64,000 bases of DNA, taken from positions 9,156 to 73,155 of the forward strand of contig CADBVL010000001.1 in NCBI GenBank assembly GCA_902798015.1, read 5' to 3'. Both the position numbers and the translations under genes were made by a program. Each line of letters opens with the position of its first letter. Positions within the stretch are counted from its first letter, which is position 1. The stretch comes from an uncultured Bacteroidales bacterium (GTDB lineage Bacteria > Bacteroidota > Bacteroidia > Bacteroidales > Paludibacteraceae). The notes below the pieces were generated by a model that saw nothing but the letters and a program-made list of their open reading frames with translations, did no database searches and was not told the DNA's origin. Shown piece by piece: positions 33,342-42,318 of this stretch.

Positions 33342-34265
33342 GTGAAAACTCTTCTGCTCATAGTGGGTCCGACGGGTGTCGGGAAGACCGAACTGGCATT
33401 GCGAGTAGCAGAGCGGTACGGTAGCCCGATTGTCAGTTGCGACAGTCGGCAGATATTCCGTGAGATACCTATCGGTACAGCCGCTCCTACGGCAGACGAG
33501 CAGCAACGCGTGAAGCATTATTTTATCGGGGAGCGGTCAATTGAGGAAGCGTATAATGCCGGGCAATACGAACGGGATGCGCTGAAATTGCTGGATGTAC
33601 TCTTCGCGAAACACGACGTGATGGTTATGACCGGTGGGTCGATGCTGTATGCCGATGCAGTGTGCAAAGGTTTAGACGACCTGCCGTCTGTTCCTTTTTC
33701 CGTACGCGCGGACGTGCAGCGCGAGTATGAAAGCAAAGGCTTGGCGTGGTTACAAAGCGAAGTGCAGCGTTTGGATCCGGTATATTGGGACGAAGTGGAC
33801 AGACGGAATCCGGCGCGTTTGGCGCATTGCGTGGAGTTATGCCGCGTGACGGGAAAGCCTTACAGTGCCTTGCGCTCCCATACAGCCAAAGAGCGTCCGT
33901 TCCGCATCGTGAAGATTGGCTTGGATCGCCCTCGCGCCCAATTGTACGCGCGCATAGACGAACGCGTGAAACAGATGATGGCGGCAGGCTTGCTGGAAGA
34001 AGCAAAAGCCGTCTATCCGAAACGCGCACTCAATAGTCTGCAGACGGTGGGTTATAAAGAGTTATTCGCCTATCTGGACGGGCAGTATGATCTGGAGCGG
34101 GCGGTAGAACTAATACAACAGAACTCGCGTCATTATGCCAAACGTCAGCTGACATGGTTCAGACGCGATAAAGAGATACATTGGTTGAATGCCAACGATG
34201 ATTATGAAAAAAACAGCAATAGTATTGATGATTGGTTGCGCGCTGATAGCGTGCAAGAGGAATAA
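33342..34265 (+). CDS. miaA: tRNA dimethylallyltransferase
   Basis: Adds the dimethylallyl group to A37 of tRNAs reading codons that start with U. 307 residues from a GTG start at 33342, 9 bp after the previous stop. The P-loop is GPTGVGKT (9-16), then SCDSRQIFREIPIGTA, MTGGSMLYADAVCKG, the substrate-tunnel region DRRNPARLAHCVELCRVTGKP, and TVGYKELFAYLDGQYDLERAV with KRQLTWFR near the end. Its 3' end overlaps the next start by 62 bp. Confidence 0.96.
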   Translation: MKTLLLIVGPTGVGKTELALRVAERYGSPIVSCDSRQIFREIPIGTAAPTADEQQRVKHYFIGERSIEEAYNAGQYERDALKLLDVLFAKHDVMVMTGGSMLYADAVCKGLDDLPSVPFSVRADVQREYESKGLAWLQSEVQRLDPVYWDEVDRRNPARLAHCVELCRVTGKPYSALRSHTAKERPFRIVKIGLDRPRAQLYARIDERVKQMMAAGLLEEAKAVYPKRALNSLQTVGYKELFAYLDGQYDLERAVELIQQNSRHYAKRQLTWFRRDKEIHWLNANDDYEKNSNSIDDWLRADSVQEE

Positions 34266-35208
34266 CGTGTCATTCACCTATTCCCCCTCGTCTCCCAAGG
34301 CCGGTGAGACGGTGACGTTCATTAACCACTCTTCGTCCGGTGAGGACTGGAGTTGGTCTTTCGGCGACGGAGCTACATCAGCGAGCAAAGCGCCGCAACA
34401 TGTGTATAAGCAACCCGGCACGTACCATGTGACGTTGATGGTCGATAACAACAAGTCCTGGCGTGCTGCGGAAGATATCACGGTGTACGATACCGTTCCC
34501 TCGTTCTCGTGTGCAGACACGGCATTTGTTGTTTACAAGGATTACACCTTTAAGGCCAGTGTGTATAACCCGTACAACTATAAGATTACGTACGAATGGA
34601 TTTTGCAGGATTCGCTCGTGAGTGTGGACGGAGGTGTACTCAAGTGCTATTTCACGCACCCCGAAGATTCGGCGCGTATAACGCTTCGTCTTACTGTCAA
34701 CGGCGAGTCTCTGGATATCAACCGCGCGTTTTATATCAAAGACCGGAAGACCAATTCGATGCTCTTCCGAACAAACAGCGGAGACTATCGTCAGCGTGTC
34801 TTCGGCGATCGTGCCGAGGGATATCAACCCACTACGGACAGTGAACTGCTGGATATAGAGCAGGATGTGGAGCAATGGTATAACGACAGCACCTTCCGTT
34901 TGGCGGATTTGGCGGCGACTTTCCCCGGCATTCAAGGCTTTAAGATTGCCAACCGCAAGATCTACTACCGCGCAAACGGTCTATGGGTGGCGAATATCGA
35001 CGGTGCGTACAAGGTACAAATAGACGACAAGCCTTGCGTGGCTATGACGCTGGACAACGCAGACAGCCGTATCTATTGGGCGACTGCCGAAGGAGTATGG
35101 CATATGCCGTTTGTGGGATCGGATAATAACAAGTTCATCACAACGCCGACTCTGCTGAATGAATTGAAAAATGTAACTAAAATAGCCGCAGATGCGGAAC
35201 CAAGATGA
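34204..35208 (+). CDS. PKD-domain lipoprotein
   Basis: 334 residues from the ATG at 34204; an in-frame ATG at 34189 would put extra residues before the signal peptide. The lipobox is CALIAC (Cys17). A PKD domain follows at about residues 20-100 (PKAGETVTFINHSS, WSWSFGDGATS, HVYKQPGTYHVTLMV). The rest (to residue 334) includes a propeller-like ANIDGAYKVQIDD and ADSRIYWATAEGVW. Probably an outer-membrane-bound surface or periplasmic protein; no enzyme signature. The start lies inside the end of miaA and the stop overlaps the glycogen synthase start by 4 bp, so translation is coupled. Confidence 0.8.
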   Translation: MKKTAIVLMIGCALIACKRNNVSFTYSPSSPKAGETVTFINHSSSGEDWSWSFGDGATSASKAPQHVYKQPGTYHVTLMVDNNKSWRAAEDITVYDTVPSFSCADTAFVVYKDYTFKASVYNPYNYKITYEWILQDSLVSVDGGVLKCYFTHPEDSARITLRLTVNGESLDINRAFYIKDRKTNSMLFRTNSGDYRQRVFGDRAEGYQPTTDSELLDIEQDVEQWYNDSTFRLADLAATFPGIQGFKIANRKIYYRANGLWVANIDGAYKVQIDDKPCVAMTLDNADSRIYWATAEGVWHMPFVGSDNNKFITTPTLLNELKNVTKIAADAEPR

Positions 35209-36752
35209 CACAGCCGGATTATATATTTGAGACCTCATGGGAAGTGTGTAACCGCGTAGGAGGAATCTACGCCGTGTTGAGTACTCGCGCTGCGAGTATG
35301 CAGGCTGAGCACCCGGATAAAGTATTCTTCTTCGGCCCGGATTTCGGGGCACACAGCGATATCTATTTTCGTGAAGAGAAAGGCCTGTTGAAGGGTTGGA
35401 AGGCGCCGGCAGAGATACCTGTGCGTGTCGGCAGATGGGATGTGCCGGGCAGTCCGATAGCTCTTCTGTTGAAGTTTGATGCTTTATGGGAACGTAAGGA
35501 TGCTATTTACGGTTGGGCGTGGAGCATGTTCCGCGTGCAGAGTCACGCGGCATATGGCGACTATGACGAGAGTTGCCTGTTCGGTTATGCTGCCGGCATG
35601 GTGATGGAGAGTCTATATAATTGGTTAAACGCCGCTCCGCGGCAATTAAACGTGCCAAAGGCACAGTGTAAACGCACCGAAGGTACCTGTTTAAATTTCT
35701 GTGCCCATGCCAATGAATGGCAGACGGCCTTTTCGATCTTCTATCTGCGGGATCATTGTCCGAAGATAGCCACCCTTTTCACCACCCACGCAACGGGGAT
35801 CGGTCGTTCCATCGCCGGTAATGGCAAACCATTGTATGACTATTTCCATGCCTATAATGGCGACCAGATGGCGGAAGAGCTGAATATGGTGAGCAAGCAT
35901 TCGGTGGAGAAGCAAGCGGCGCATTGGGCCGACTGCTTTACGACGGTCAGCTATATCACTGCGCGCGAGTGCGAGCAACTGTTGGACAAGAAAGTGGATA
36001 TAGAGACCCCGAACGGTTTTGAGTCGAAGTTTGTGCCGAAGACGAAGGACTTTGAGACGAAGCGCAAGGAGTCCCGTGAGGCACTGCGTGCCGTGGCAGG
36101 AGAATTATTAGGAGGGGTAGTACCGCAAAATGCATTGCTGGTCGGTATTTCCGGGCGATTGGAGATGAAAAACAAAGGAATAGACGTCTTCGCAGAAGCG
36201 CTGGACCGATTAGCCCAGAAAATATACCATAGTGACCAGCCTGAACGCGAAGTGGTGGCATTTGTGATGATTCCGTATCTTGACCGTGCGCCGGCGCGCA
36301 AGGGAAAAGTGAGTGCGGTGTTTGTGCCCTATTACCTCGATGGTCATGATCCGCTGTTCGGAAAGACTTATTACGACCTGCTGATGGGTTTGGATATCAC
36401 GGTTTTCCCGAGTTATTACGAGCCATGGGGTTATACGCCTCTGGAGAGTTGTGCCTTCCATGTGCCGACTATCACCACAAGTCTTGCGGGCTTTGGCGAA
36501 TGGGCGTCGCGGCAGAAACAACCGAACGGCGTGGTCGTCATAGAGCGGAATGACAGCAACTTCAATCAGGTGGCGGAGGAAATCGCAGATACACTTTTGC
36601 GCTTTGACCGCTTGTCGAAAGAGGAGAAAGCCGAAGTGCGGAAATGCGCTGCGGCGACAGCCAAAAAAGCGGACTGGAAGCATTTCTTCAAGTACTACCG
36701 CAAAGCGTATGAAATAGCCCTGAAAAAGAGGGATAAAAGATTAAGATTATGA
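35205..36752 (+). CDS. GT3-family glycogen synthase
   Basis: 515 residues, similar to the eukaryote-like (GYS, GT3) glycogen synthases used by Bacteroidota, which extend glycogen from UDP- or ADP-glucose. Signatures: FETSWEVCNRVGGIYAVLSTR at the start, ATLFTTHATGIGRSIAGNG in the first Rossmann domain, and TVFPSYYEPWGYTPLESCAFHVPTI with the paired-Glu type donor site. Between residues about 140 and 165 the chain reads LNAAPRQLNVPKAQCKRTEGT, which is encoded by an array of three small hairpins and has no obvious counterpart in the family; this looks like an in-frame insertion in a loop. Four-base overlaps with both neighbours. Confidence 0.9.
   Translation: MTQPDYIFETSWEVCNRVGGIYAVLSTRAASMQAEHPDKVFFFGPDFGAHSDIYFREEKGLLKGWKAPAEIPVRVGRWDVPGSPIALLLKFDALWERKDAIYGWAWSMFRVQSHAAYGDYDESCLFGYAAGMVMESLYNWLNAAPRQLNVPKAQCKRTEGTCLNFCAHANEWQTAFSIFYLRDHCPKIATLFTTHATGIGRSIAGNGKPLYDYFHAYNGDQMAEELNMVSKHSVEKQAAHWADCFTTVSYITARECEQLLDKKVDIETPNGFESKFVPKTKDFETKRKESREALRAVAGELLGGVVPQNALLVGISGRLEMKNKGIDVFAEALDRLAQKIYHSDQPEREVVAFVMIPYLDRAPARKGKVSAVFVPYYLDGHDPLFGKTYYDLLMGLDITVFPSYYEPWGYTPLESCAFHVPTITTSLAGFGEWASRQKQPNGVVVIERNDSNFNQVAEEIADTLLRFDRLSKEEKAEVRKCAAATAKKADWKHFFKYYRKAYEIALKKRDKRLRL
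35625..35694. repeat. Mini-hairpin array inside the glycogen synthase gene
   Basis: Hairpins GCCGC-TCC-GCGGC (35631-35643), GTGCC-AAA-GGCAC (35652-35664) and GCACC-GAA-GGTAC (35674-35686, one mismatch) come every 21-22 nt. The first two follow TTAAAC and the third follows TAAAC; the whole is bounded by TTAAAC (35625) and its complement GTTTAA (35689-35694). Confidence 0.88.
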
Positions 36753-38425
36753 AAAAGAGTTTATTGATAATGGCGTTGTTGCTGCCGATAGCAGCCTTCG
36801 CATGTACCAATTTCTTGGTAGGAAAAGCCGCATCGGCGGACGGAAGTACGATGGTGTCGTACGCTGCCGACTCGTATGGCATGTTCGGATTTCTACATTT
36901 TGCACCGGCGCAAGATTGGCCGGAAGGAGCGATGCGCGAAGTGAAAGACTGGGACACGGGGCGTCCGCAAGGACAGATACCGCAAATTGCGCACACCTAC
37001 ACCGTGGTGGGCAATATGAACGAGAACCAGGTGACTATCGGAGAGACCACCTGGGGAGGCCGTGAAGCCTTATGGGACACGGTCGGAGTGGATTACGGAA
37101 GTCTGATCTATATCGCGTTGGAGCGCAGTAAGACGGCGCGCGAGGCCATCGAATGGTTCATCACCCTCGTGAACGAATACGGCTATGCATCGGAAGGCGA
37201 GTCGTTCTCCTTTGGAGACCCCGACGAAGTGTGGATCATGGACTTGATCGGAAAAGGTCCGGGTAAGAAAGGTGCCAACTGGGTAGCCGTACGTATTCCC
37301 GATAATGCGATCAGCGGACACGCCAACCAGGCGCGTATCACCACGCTCCCGGTGAATGAGAAACATAAACTGACCAAGGAAGAGAAACGTCTGCAGAAGA
37401 AACTCAACTGCGTATGCAAAGGTGATTGGATGTGGGATAAAGACCTCATTGCTTTTGCGCGGGAGAAAGGTTACTTTACCGGGGCAGACAAGGATTTCAG
37501 TTTCCAGGCAGCCTATAACCCCTTCGACTTCAGTGGTTTGTATGCCTGCGAAGCACGCGTGTGGACCTTCTTCCGTCATTTCTCGGACGAGATGGATCCG
37601 TATCTGGACTATGTGACAGGTAAGACCTTCCGCGAGACGGGCGGACAATACGAAGGAAAACACATGCCGTTGTGGATTATTCCGAATAAGAAAGTGAGTG
37701 CGCAGGACCTTAAGGAGTGCATGCGCGATGAATATAGAGACACACCGCTCGATATCACCCAAGGAACGGATGCAGGACCATGGAATAGCAAATTGCGTTA
37801 CGGCGGTTTGGGCTTCAAACTGGACTCTGTCCAGTACTGGTACGAACGTCCTGTAGCTACCCAACAGACCGCATGGTCGTTTGTTGGACAGATGCGTTCA
37901 TGGAGCAAATACGGTATCTTCTGGTTCGGCGTGGACGACGCGGCATGCTCCTGTTATGCGCCTATGTTCAGTTGTCTGAACCATGTGCCGGAGTGTTTCG
38001 CAGAAGGAAATGGCGACAGTTATACCTTCTCGCCGACCAGCGCTTGGTGGACCTTTAACCTTGTGGCAAACTGGGCATATACCAAATATAGCCGCATGTA
38101 TCCGCATATCCGCGAGATGCAGCAGATATGGGACGATAAGTTCAATACCCAGATAGCCGGAGTGGATGCAGAGGCTGCGGCGATGGGCGAAGAGGATGCA
38201 AAATCATTCCTTACGTCCTATTCGTGCTCGCAGGCAGAGAACATGGTGGCCGATTGGCAGCGCTTGTACCTCTACTTGGTGACGAAATTCATCGACGGAC
38301 AGGAGCGCAAAGAGGAGAACGGTCAGTTCAAACGCAATGCCTATGGCAACAGTTGCGGACCGAACCGCTTGGCTTTGCCGGAAGAGGCGCTGCGCAAGAT
38401 AGCGCCGGAAATCAATCACGAATAA
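36749..38425 (+). CDS. C69-family dipeptidase, secreted
   Basis: 558 residues with a signal peptide ending at AFA and a Cys19 directly after it (ACTNFLVG), the expected N-terminal nucleophile of the Ntn-type peptidase family C69. Further family stretches are GSTMVSYAADSY, VGNMNENQVTIGETTWGGR, EWFITLVNEYGYASEGESFSF, DLIGKGPGKKGANWVAVRIPD and FGVDDAACSCYAPMFSCLNHVP. The same Cys could be read as a lipobox, but the sequence before it fits plain cleavage. It probably degrades dipeptides in the periplasm. 18 bp before ileS. Confidence 0.88.
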   Translation: MKKSLLIMALLLPIAAFACTNFLVGKAASADGSTMVSYAADSYGMFGFLHFAPAQDWPEGAMREVKDWDTGRPQGQIPQIAHTYTVVGNMNENQVTIGETTWGGREALWDTVGVDYGSLIYIALERSKTAREAIEWFITLVNEYGYASEGESFSFGDPDEVWIMDLIGKGPGKKGANWVAVRIPDNAISGHANQARITTLPVNEKHKLTKEEKRLQKKLNCVCKGDWMWDKDLIAFAREKGYFTGADKDFSFQAAYNPFDFSGLYACEARVWTFFRHFSDEMDPYLDYVTGKTFRETGGQYEGKHMPLWIIPNKKVSAQDLKECMRDEYRDTPLDITQGTDAGPWNSKLRYGGLGFKLDSVQYWYERPVATQQTAWSFVGQMRSWSKYGIFWFGVDDAACSCYAPMFSCLNHVPECFAEGNGDSYTFSPTSAWWTFNLVANWAYTKYSRMYPHIREMQQIWDDKFNTQIAGVDAEAAAMGEEDAKSFLTSYSCSQAENMVADWQRLYLYLVTKFIDGQERKEENGQFKRNAYGNSCGPNRLALPEEALRKIAPEINHE

Positions 38426-38443
38426 ATAATCATACATCCCATA

Positions 38444-41400
38444 ATGAAGAAATATAAGGAATATAAGCAGTTGAATCTCCCCGAGTTGAGTCGCGAAGTG
38501 TTGGCGCAGTGGGAGTCGGAGGATTTATTTGGTAAGAGTATTTCAACCCGCGCGGGACACCCGCAGTTCTTGTTCTTCGAAGGACCGCCTTCGGCGAACG
38601 GTATGCCGGGTATTCATCATGTCATGGCGCGAACCATCAAAGATACCTTCTGCCGTTATAAAACGATGCAGGGTTATGAAGTGCGCCGTAAGGCCGGTTG
38701 GGACACGCACGGTCTGCCGGTGGAATTGGGCGTAGAGAAATTGCTCGGTATTACCAAGGAGGATATCGGAAAGAAGATTTCCGTGGATGAATACAACGTG
38801 GCATGCCGTCGCGAGGTGATGAAATACACCAAGGAGTGGACCAACCTCACCAAACAGATGGGCTACTGGGTCGATCTCGATAACCCCTATATCACGTACG
38901 ACAACAAATACATCGAGACCCTTTGGTACTTGCTCAAAGAGCTTTATAAAAAAGGCTTCCTATACAAGGGCTACACCATTCAGCCCTATTCGCCGGCTGC
39001 CGGAACAGGATTGTCTTCTCACGAACTGAACCAGCCCGGTTGTTATCGCGACGTGAAGGACCTCACTTGCACGGCAAAATTTAGGCTAAAAGCTAACAAC
39101 CAACAGCTAACAACTAATAGATATATCATCGCCTGGACTACCACGCCGTGGACACTTCCTTCCAACACCGCCCTGTGCGTCGGACCGAAGATTGACTATG
39201 TGGAGATAAAGACGCCCGCAGGGGATCAAGTTATTCTGGCGGAGGCCCGCTTGGATGCGTATAAGAAAGAACTATGCGGCATGGATGCAGACGGTAACTT
39301 GTTGGAGCCGGAAATCATCGCCCGCTATAAAGGAATGGACTTGGTAGGGCTCGAATACGAACCGCTCTTCCCGTGGGTCAATCCGGGCGAAGGGGCTTAT
39401 CGTGTCATTCCCGGTGACTACGTCACCACGGAAGATGGTACGGGTATCGTACATATCGCGCCGACTTTCGGAGCGGACGATAAGAAAGTGGCGGATGCCG
39501 CGGGTGTTCCGGGGCTCTACATGCAGACCAAGAACAACGGACCGCGCCCGATGGTGGACTTCACCGGTAAATATTGGAAGATAGAAGACTTGGACCCGGA
39601 GTGGGTAAAAGATAACGTCAATGTGGAACTCTATGGCAAGTACGCCGGTCGATGGGTGAAGAACGCCTATGATCCGCAGTTCACTATTGACGGCAAGTAC
39701 GATGAAGCCGCTGCGGCAAAAGCAGAGAGTCTGGATTTGCACCTCTGCCTGGAGATGAAAGCGGACGGACGTCTGCTTAAGAGCGAGAAGCATGTGCATA
39801 CTTACCCGCACTGCTGGCGTACCGACAAACCCGTCCTCTATTATCCGCTTGACTCGTGGTTCATCCAATCGACCAAAGCCCGTGAGCAGATGATCGCCCT
39901 CAATCAAACCATCAACTGGCAGCCGGAATCTACCGGAACCGGCCGTTTCGGCAAATGGCTTGAGAACCTGAACGACTGGAACCTCTCCCGTTCGCGTTAT
40001 TGGGGAACGCCATTACCGATCTGGCGCACGGAAGATGGTAGCGAAGAGATATGTATCGGATCTATCGCCGAACTCTTCGCGGAAATAGAGAAGTCCGTGA
40101 AGGCCGGTTTCATGAAAGAGAATCCCTGGCCGAAACATAAAGTGGGAGATTATTCCAAAGCCAACTATGATCCTTCCGTCATCGATCTTCACCGCCCGTA
40201 CGTGGACTCGATCATTCTCGTTTCGCCGTCCGGCAAGCCTATGAAGCGCGAACTCGATCTCATCGACGTATGGTTCGATTCGGGCGCGATGCCGTATGCG
40301 CAGAACCACTATCCGTTCGAGAACGCAGATCTACCGCGTACTGCGGACTTCATCTCCGAAGGAGTGGACCAGACACGTGGATGGTTCTTTACCTTGCATG
40401 CTATTCACACCATGATTGAAGGTACTGTGGCCTACAAAAATGTCATCTCCAACGGCCTTGTGCTTGATAAGAACGGCAACAAGATGTCCAAACGTCTCGG
40501 CAATGCCGTAGATCCTTTCGGTGCACTCAATACCTACGGCGCCGATGCCGTACGCTGGTACATGCTGACGAACTCCAGCCCGTGGGAGAACCTCAAATTT
40601 GACCCCGAAGGGGTGGATGAAGTGCGCCGTAAATTCTTCGGCACGCTCTATAACACCTATGGTTTCTTTGCCCTCTATGCGAACGTTGACGGATGGGAGC
40701 CGAGCAAATCAGCAATTAGCAATCAGCAATCAGAAATTGATAAGTGGATCCTCTCGAAGCTCAACTCCCTCATCCATGAGGTAACAGAAGCGTACGAAGC
40801 ATACGAACCGACCAAAGCCGGACGGGCTATCTCGGATTTCGTGCAGGACGATCTCTCCAACTGGTACGTGCGCCTCAACCGCAAGCGTTTCTGGGGAGGT
40901 GAGATGAACGCGGACAAACAGGCGGCTTACGACACGCTCTATACATGTCTCAAGACCGTAGCGCAACTCATGGCGCCGAACGCACCGTTCTATGCAGACC
41001 GTCTCTACCGTGACCTTACGGGTGAAACGGTTCACCTCAGCACATGGCCCAAAGCCGATGAGGCGCTCATCAACAAGACTCTTGAGCGTCAGATGTTCCT
41101 CGCGCAACAAGCGACTTCCACCATCCTCTCGCTCCGCAAACGCGCCGAGAAGAACGTGCGTCAGCCGCTCCAAAAAGCCGTTATACCTACGCCGGATCAA
41201 GAGACAACCGATGCGCTCCTCCACGTTGCCGACCTTATCAAATCGGAGGTCAACGTCAAAGAACTCGTCATCGTTCCTGCAGAGCAATCGGAGATCCGTC
41301 TCGTCAAGAAGATTAAACCGAACTTCAAGGTCCTTGGTAAGAAAGTCGGCGCGAACATGAAAGCCCTCGCTGCCGCTATCAATGCCATGTCCCAAGACGA

Positions 41401-41824
41401 CATCGCGAAGATGGAAACCGAAGGTTCTTTCAACTTTCAACTTTCAACTTTCAACTTCACGATAGTGCCGGAGGATGTGGAAATTTTGACGGAAGACATG
41501 CCGGGATGGCTCGTAGCCAATAACGGTATTCTGACTATCGCTCTCGATATCGAACTGACGGACGAACTCATAGAAGAAGGTATTGCGCGTGAACTCATCA
41601 ATCGCATCCAGAACCTCCGTAAGTCTTCCGGCCTGGAGATCACCGACCGCATCGAGATCGAACTCGAGGACCGTCTGGAGATTCACAACGCGGTGCTCCA
41701 CTGCAGCGATTATATCGCTTCGCAAGTACTGGCTACGGCAATCAACCTTCAGCCTTCAGTGGCAAGCAATCAGCAACTCGAGATGGATGGTTACAATGTA
41801 AATATTCAAATCAAAAAAGCATAA
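38444..41824 (+). CDS. ileS: Isoleucyl-tRNA synthetase with repeat-derived loops
   Basis: 1126 residues. The HIGH motif is GIHH (56-59, in PPSANGMPGIHHVMAR), the editing domain carries WTTTPWTLPSNTAL, and the KMSKR loop is residues 680-684 (NKMSKRLGN). The anticodon-binding and C-terminal regions follow. Four places are built from micro-repeats: RLKANNQQLTTNR just before the editing signature (39085-39119), SAISNQQSEI before DKWILSKLNSL (40703-40737), SFNFQLSTFNF (41427-41454) and a weaker VASNQQLE near the end (41762-41775). All keep the frame and fall between conserved blocks, as expected for surface loops. It is the central gene of the ten-gene run and the only essential synthetase there. 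Confidence 0.97.
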   Translation: MKKYKEYKQLNLPELSREVLAQWESEDLFGKSISTRAGHPQFLFFEGPPSANGMPGIHHVMARTIKDTFCRYKTMQGYEVRRKAGWDTHGLPVELGVEKLLGITKEDIGKKISVDEYNVACRREVMKYTKEWTNLTKQMGYWVDLDNPYITYDNKYIETLWYLLKELYKKGFLYKGYTIQPYSPAAGTGLSSHELNQPGCYRDVKDLTCTAKFRLKANNQQLTTNRYIIAWTTTPWTLPSNTALCVGPKIDYVEIKTPAGDQVILAEARLDAYKKELCGMDADGNLLEPEIIARYKGMDLVGLEYEPLFPWVNPGEGAYRVIPGDYVTTEDGTGIVHIAPTFGADDKKVADAAGVPGLYMQTKNNGPRPMVDFTGKYWKIEDLDPEWVKDNVNVELYGKYAGRWVKNAYDPQFTIDGKYDEAAAAKAESLDLHLCLEMKADGRLLKSEKHVHTYPHCWRTDKPVLYYPLDSWFIQSTKAREQMIALNQTINWQPESTGTGRFGKWLENLNDWNLSRSRYWGTPLPIWRTEDGSEEICIGSIAELFAEIEKSVKAGFMKENPWPKHKVGDYSKANYDPSVIDLHRPYVDSIILVSPSGKPMKRELDLIDVWFDSGAMPYAQNHYPFENADLPRTADFISEGVDQTRGWFFTLHAIHTMIEGTVAYKNVISNGLVLDKNGNKMSKRLGNAVDPFGALNTYGADAVRWYMLTNSSPWENLKFDPEGVDEVRRKFFGTLYNTYGFFALYANVDGWEPSKSAISNQQSEIDKWILSKLNSLIHEVTEAYEAYEPTKAGRAISDFVQDDLSNWYVRLNRKRFWGGEMNADKQAAYDTLYTCLKTVAQLMAPNAPFYADRLYRDLTGETVHLSTWPKADEALINKTLERQMFLAQQATSTILSLRKRAEKNVRQPLQKAVIPTPDQETTDALLHVADLIKSEVNVKELVIVPAEQSEIRLVKKIKPNFKVLGKKVGANMKALAAAINAMSQDDIAKMETEGSFNFQLSTFNFTIVPEDVEILTEDMPGWLVANNGILTIALDIELTDELIEEGIARELINRIQNLRKSSGLEITDRIEIELEDRLEIHNAVLHCSDYIASQVLATAINLQPSVASNQQLEMDGYNVNIQIKKA
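39085..39119. repeat. Heptad array (GCTAACA type) in ileS
   Basis: Five units: GCTAAAA, GCTAACA, ACCAACA, GCTAACA, ACTAATA. Nearly the same array as in the PotC signal segment. Confidence 0.9.
40703..40737. repeat. Heptad array (CAGCAAT type) in ileS
   Basis: Units AGCAAAT, CAGCAAT, TAGCAAT, CAGCAAT, CAGAAAT at period 7 (the first is offset in sequence). A two-unit echo lies at 41762-41775. Confidence 0.88.
41427..41454. repeat. Heptad array (CTTTCAA x4) in ileS
   Basis: Four perfect tandem copies of CTTTCAA, coding in frame for the Phe/Asn/Gln/Ser-rich stretch FNFQLSTFNF. Confidence 0.95.
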
Positions 41825-41826
41825 GT

Positions 41827-42318
41827 ATGAAGAACGAAGTTAATCGTGCCCAAGATGGGCAAAGAAAAACTTTCTTTCCCCTTGTGGCTAAGAAATATTT
41901 TCGATTAGTACTGATGGCCCTTGTGAGCATCGCGTTCATCGGATGCGATATGTTCAACAAGAAAACCGACTACAACTTAAGTGATTTGCAGGGGAAATGG
42001 TGTAAAGATGGAGTACATGAGTACCGTGTCTTCTCTACTGACCCGGCCCTACGATCCGGTTACCTTTGGGGCTGGGAATGGAATGAAGACGAGGATGTGC
42101 ATGAAAGTGACCTGGTTCCGCAGGGGGACGGCTGGTTCATGTATCGATTGGACAGCGATGAACTGCTGGAGATTCATCAAACAGACTATGGCTGGGCAGA
42201 AATCCCGCAGGAGTATGTCATCACAGGGCTGACAAGTAAGAAGATGACGTACTACAAAAAAGGTTATTCCAGCGAGAAACAAAGTTTCACCAAACAACCG
42301 AAGGAACCGAACGAATGA
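41827..42318 (+). CDS. Small lipoprotein, unknown function
   Basis: 163 residues. A long polar N-terminus (about 26 residues) precedes the hydrophobic segment LVLMALVSIAFIGC, with the lipobox Cys at 40; a start further inside is possible, but no other ATG lies before the hydrophobic segment. The remainder resembles the lipocalin-like small lipoproteins of Bacteroidales (LSDLQGKWCKDGVHEYRVF, GWFMYRLDSDELLEIHQTD, YVITGLTSKKMTYYKKG): a ligand-binding-like barrel of unknown role. It starts 2 bp after ileS and overlaps the AsmA-like gene by 4 bp. Confidence 0.7.
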   Translation: MKNEVNRAQDGQRKTFFPLVAKKYFRLVLMALVSIAFIGCDMFNKKTDYNLSDLQGKWCKDGVHEYRVFSTDPALRSGYLWGWEWNEDEDVHESDLVPQGDGWFMYRLDSDELLEIHQTDYGWAEIPQEYVITGLTSKKMTYYKKGYSSEKQSFTKQPKEPNE

